From: an uncultured Maribacter sp.
GTDB taxonomy: Bacteria; Bacteroidota; Bacteroidia; Flavobacteriales; Flavobacteriaceae
DNA: 64,000 nt
Direction of reading: 5' to 3'
Assembly: GCA_947498505.1 (NCBI GenBank)
Contig: CANMKG010000004.1
Coordinates: forward strand, 241,098 to 305,097
The translations under genes and the position numbers were made by a program. The notes under the pieces are model-generated. The model was not told the origin of the DNA and made no database searches. It was given only the letters and a program-made list of their open reading frames with translations. This document shows, one piece after another, positions 60,883 through 64,000 of this stretch (position 1 is its first letter; each line of letters starts with the position of its first letter).

Positions 60883-60973
60883 AATTTTAATGTTTTTTGT
60901 AGTAGGCGGTCAATTTTTTTGACACTTTAAAAGCCTAACTCCAGGGTTAATATTTAATTACCGAAAAAACAAC

Positions 60974-61171
60974 TTACTTCAAACGTAATTGTTCTTTAAT
61001 ACTGTTAACATCTGAATCGTGAACCAATGCAGAATGTGTTAACGCTAGCTTACGCTTTTTAGATTTCTTCGTTAGAATGTGACTCTTAAAAGCGTGCTTT
61101 CTTTTGATTTTACCAGTACCTGTAAGCTTAAAACGCTTTTTAGCACTAGATTTTGTTTTTTGTTTAGGCAT
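60974..61171 (-). CDS. rpmI: 50S ribosomal protein L35
   Basis: [42 protein letters not shown]. Confidence 0.97.
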   Translation of the reverse strand: MPKQKTKSSAKKRFKLTGTGKIKRKHAFKSHILTKKSKKRKLALTHSALVHDSDVNSIKEQLRLK

Positions 61172-61194
61172 TTTTCCTATTTATTAATTTATCT

Positions 61195-61241
61195 CACTAT
61201 ACTATGCTGAAACTGCCCATATAGTGTAGGCAGAGGTTCAG
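61195..61241 (-). promoter_or_regulatory. potential H-type pseudoknot in the infC-rpmI leader
   Basis: Minus-strand CTGAACCTCTGCC TACACTATATG GGCAGTTTCAG CATAG TATAGTG: stem CTGAA/TTCAG + CTGCC/GGCAG; loop CACTATA (61226-61220) complements downstream TATAGTG (61201-61195). Confidence 0.5.
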
Positions 61242-61284
61242 TATTTTATATTCAAAAGAAACCATATCTGATTTCTCAGTGAAT

Positions 61285-61839
61285 TTATTTTTTTGTTTTA
61301 GGTGCAATAAACATAGTCATTCGTTTTCCTTCAAGTTTAGGCATCTGTTCTACTTTACCTATTTCTTCTAATTCCGAAGCTAAACGCAACAATAATATTT
61401 CACCTTGGTCTTTGTATACAATTGACCGTCCTTTAAAAAACACATATGCTTTTAATTTAGCTCCCTCTTTTAAGAACTTTTCGGCATGTTTCTTTTTAAA
61501 CTCATAATCATGGTCGTCTGTATTTGGACCAAACCTAATTTCTTTTACGACAACTTTAGACGCTTTGGCTTTCATTACCTTTTCACGTTTCTTTTGTTCG
61601 TATAAGAACTTCTTGTAATCTATAATCTTACAAACTGGTGGGTCAGCATTTGGCGAAATTTCAACCAAATCTAATCCTAACTCTTCTGATTTTGCCATTG
61701 CTTGTCGCAATGGATAAACACCTACTTCAACGTTGTCTCCCACCAATCTTACGTTAGGTGCGATAACATTCTCATTGATTTTATGAGGGTTTTTGTTTTC
61801 TCTTCTAGGTTGGGGCCTAAATCTCTTTCGTATTGCTAT
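61285..61839 (-). CDS. infC: translation initiation factor IF-3 (start codon ATA)
   Basis: In-frame N-terminal extension of the listed ORF: (ATA)[43 protein letters not shown]; in-frame TAA five codons upstream of the ATA and no ATG/GTG/TTG between. Confidence 0.9.
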   Translation of the reverse strand: MAIRKRFRPQPRRENKNPHKINENVIAPNVRLVGDNVEVGVYPLRQAMAKSEELGLDLVEISPNADPPVCKIIDYKKFLYEQKKREKVMKAKASKVVVKEIRFGPNTDDHDYEFKKKHAEKFLKEGAKLKAYVFFKGRSIVYKDQGEILLLRLASELEEIGKVEQMPKLEGKRMTMFIAPKTKK

Positions 61840-61874
61840 GACTTTTGTTTTTTAATTAAACTTAAATTTGTTTT

Positions 61875-63815
61875 CTAAAACGACTTTAAGGTACTATTTA
61901 TTTCGTTAGTGACCAAGTCTGTAAAATCTGTAACGCTCAGAGAACCTAAATCGTCTCCACCATGTCTACGAACAGAAATGGTATTGGCTTCTTCTTCGTT
62001 TTCCCCAACAATCAGCATAAATGGTATTTTATTCATTTCTGCCTCTCGTATTTTCTTTCCAACAGTTTCACTTCTGTTGTCAATGAGGGCGCGAATTTCG
62101 TTATTTTCTAAAGAATTTAAAACTTTTTTAGCATATTTTTCATGTTTCTCACCAACAGGTAGTACTATTGCTTGGTCTGGAATTAGCCAAAGCGGGAAAT
62201 TTCCACCGGTATGCTCCAGTAAAAGTGCAATAAATCTTTCCATACTTCCAAATGGAGCTCTATGGATCATTACTGGTCTGTGCAGCTCATTATCACTGCC
62301 TTTATAGGTAAGATCAAAACGCTCAGGAAGGTTATAATCTACTTGAATAGTTCCTAGTTGCCAGCTTCTTCCTAAGGCATCTTTTACCATGAAATCTAGT
62401 TTAGGGCCATAAAATGCAGCTTCACCACTTTCAACAACAAAATCTAACCCTTTTTCTTTTGCAGCATTAATTATAGCGTTTTCAGCTTTCTCCCAATTTT
62501 CAACTTCCCCAATATATTTCTCTGGCTTTTCTAAATCACGAACCGAAACCTGGGCAGTGAAATTTTCAAAACCTAAAGAACCTAATACATATAAAGAAAG
62601 GTCTATAACGTTTTTAAATTCTTGGTCTAACTGGTCTGGTGTGCAAAAAATATGAGCATCATCTTGGGTAAAGCCTCTTACCCTTGTTAATCCATGAAGC
62701 TCTCCACTTTGTTCATACCTATATACAGTACCAAATTCTGCATATCGCTTTGGGAGTTCTCTGTAGCTAAAAGGTTTGCTGTTGTAAATTTCACAGTGAT
62801 GCGGGCAGTTCATTGGTTTTAACAAGAACTCTTCATCTTCTTTAGGTGTTGTAATTGGTTGAAAGCTATCTTCACCATATTTAGCATAATGCCCTGAAGT
62901 AACATAAAGCTCTTTTTGTCCAATATGAGGCGTAACTACCATTTCATACCCAGCTTTTTTCTGAGCCTTCTTTAAAAACTGTTCCAAACGTTCTCGTAGT
63001 GCAGCGCCTTTAGGAAGCCATAAAGGTAAACCTTGTCCTACCTTTTGCGAAAACGTAAAAAGCTCTAATTCTTTTCCTAGTTTTCTATGGTCGCGTTGTT
63101 TTGCTTGTTCAAGAAGTTCTAAATATTCAGTAAGCTCTTTTTGTTTGGGAAAAGAAATACCATAAACTCTTGTAAGTTGTTTGTTCTTTTCGTCACCTCT
63201 CCAATAAGCTCCTGCAACACTTAATATTTTAATAGCTTTTACAATGCCTGTATTTGGTATGTGTCCACCTCTACACAAATCGGTGAAAGTATCATGGTCA
63301 CAAAAGGTAATTGTGCCATCTTCTAAGCTTTCTATCAGTTCTACCTTAAACTCATTTCCTTGAGATTTGTATAGACTAAGAGCTTCGCTTTTGGAAACAG
63401 CTCTCATTTTAAAATCATGTTTTCCTCTTGCAATCTCCAGAGCTTTCTTTTCTATTATGGGAAAGTCTTTATCTGATATGGGGTTTTCTCCTAAATCCAC
63501 ATCGTAGTAAAAACCATTATCAATAGCGGGTCCAATTGTTAACTTTATTCCTGGATATAACTCTTCTAAAGCTTGCGCGACAATGTGTGATGACGAATGC
63601 CAAAAAGCGGTTTTACCTTCCTTGTCTTTCCATGTGTATAATACTAAAGAACCATCTTCGTGCAATTCGGTTACACTTTCAACGGCAGTATTGTTGAACT
63701 TTGCGGAAATCACATTTCTGGCAAGTCCTTCACTAATACTTTTGGCTACATCTATTACAGCTGTACCTTTATTATATTCTTTAACACTACCATCTGGTAA
63801 AGTAATTTTAATCAT
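61875..63815 (-). CDS. thrS: threonyl-tRNA synthetase
   Basis: TGS domain; [58 protein letters not shown]. Confidence 0.98.
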   Translation of the reverse strand: MIKITLPDGSVKEYNKGTAVIDVAKSISEGLARNVISAKFNNTAVESVTELHEDGSLVLYTWKDKEGKTAFWHSSSHIVAQALEELYPGIKLTIGPAIDNGFYYDVDLGENPISDKDFPIIEKKALEIARGKHDFKMRAVSKSEALSLYKSQGNEFKVELIESLEDGTITFCDHDTFTDLCRGGHIPNTGIVKAIKILSVAGAYWRGDEKNKQLTRVYGISFPKQKELTEYLELLEQAKQRDHRKLGKELELFTFSQKVGQGLPLWLPKGAALRERLEQFLKKAQKKAGYEMVVTPHIGQKELYVTSGHYAKYGEDSFQPITTPKEDEEFLLKPMNCPHHCEIYNSKPFSYRELPKRYAEFGTVYRYEQSGELHGLTRVRGFTQDDAHIFCTPDQLDQEFKNVIDLSLYVLGSLGFENFTAQVSVRDLEKPEKYIGEVENWEKAENAIINAAKEKGLDFVVESGEAAFYGPKLDFMVKDALGRSWQLGTIQVDYNLPERFDLTYKGSDNELHRPVMIHRAPFGSMERFIALLLEHTGGNFPLWLIPDQAIVLPVGEKHEKYAKKVLNSLENNEIRALIDNRSETVGKKIREAEMNKIPFMLIVGENEEEANTISVRRHGGDDLGSLSVTDFTDLVTNEINSTLKSF

Positions 63816-64000
63816 GCTCCTTATTTAAGTTTGCAAAGATAATAAGTAAGCTTGATGCAGACAATATATATAGGTATATGTTTTGTTAAGAGGTATTGAA
63901 TAGGAAAATGAGGTTTAATGTTGGTTTGGAATTTTTTCTCTTGATATTTTGATGTTTGTAAAGTGTTGTGTAGTAGGTGTGTGTGCATGTGGGTTAAAAA

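Noticed and set aside
1-64000. CRISPR arrays, IS elements, prophage, integrase genes
   Set aside because: No regularly spaced repeats, transposase, integrase or phage structural genes seen on either strand.

Overview
AT-rich chromosomal window, almost certainly from a marine-type Flavobacteriaceae (Bacteroidota). Most of it is dense housekeeping sequence: secA, abc-f, pssA, rlmF, lptB, tatC, kdsD-like, recQ, SurA-like PPIases, moxR, two aconitases, aroK, tgt, lptF/G-like, accA, dnaB, glpD-K-F, and thrS-infC-rpmI-rplT. Two tRNAs are present. I found no CRISPR array, rRNA, IS element or prophage. The main accessory modules are: (i) a crtI-crtB-crtZ-crtY carotenoid operon preceded by a MerR/B12-binding (CarH-like) regulator; (ii) a complete P450/ferredoxin/ferredoxin-reductase set beside a secreted six-hairpin-type glycosidase; (iii) a minus-strand island between the two aconitases (SPW-like membrane protein, YHS protein, SnoaL-like protein, AraC regulator with two HTH modules). 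The most interesting unannotated signals are a potential H-type pseudoknot in the infC-rpmI leader, a degenerate TlpA paralogue paired with an intact one, a methyltransferase-like protein that appears to have lost its SAM-binding core, a likely AUA start for infC, a helically phased TTTCGTT repeat in the glpR/glpD intergenic region, and dyads upstream of the P450 operon. Product calls come from reading the translated sequences; no database searches or folding calculations were run.
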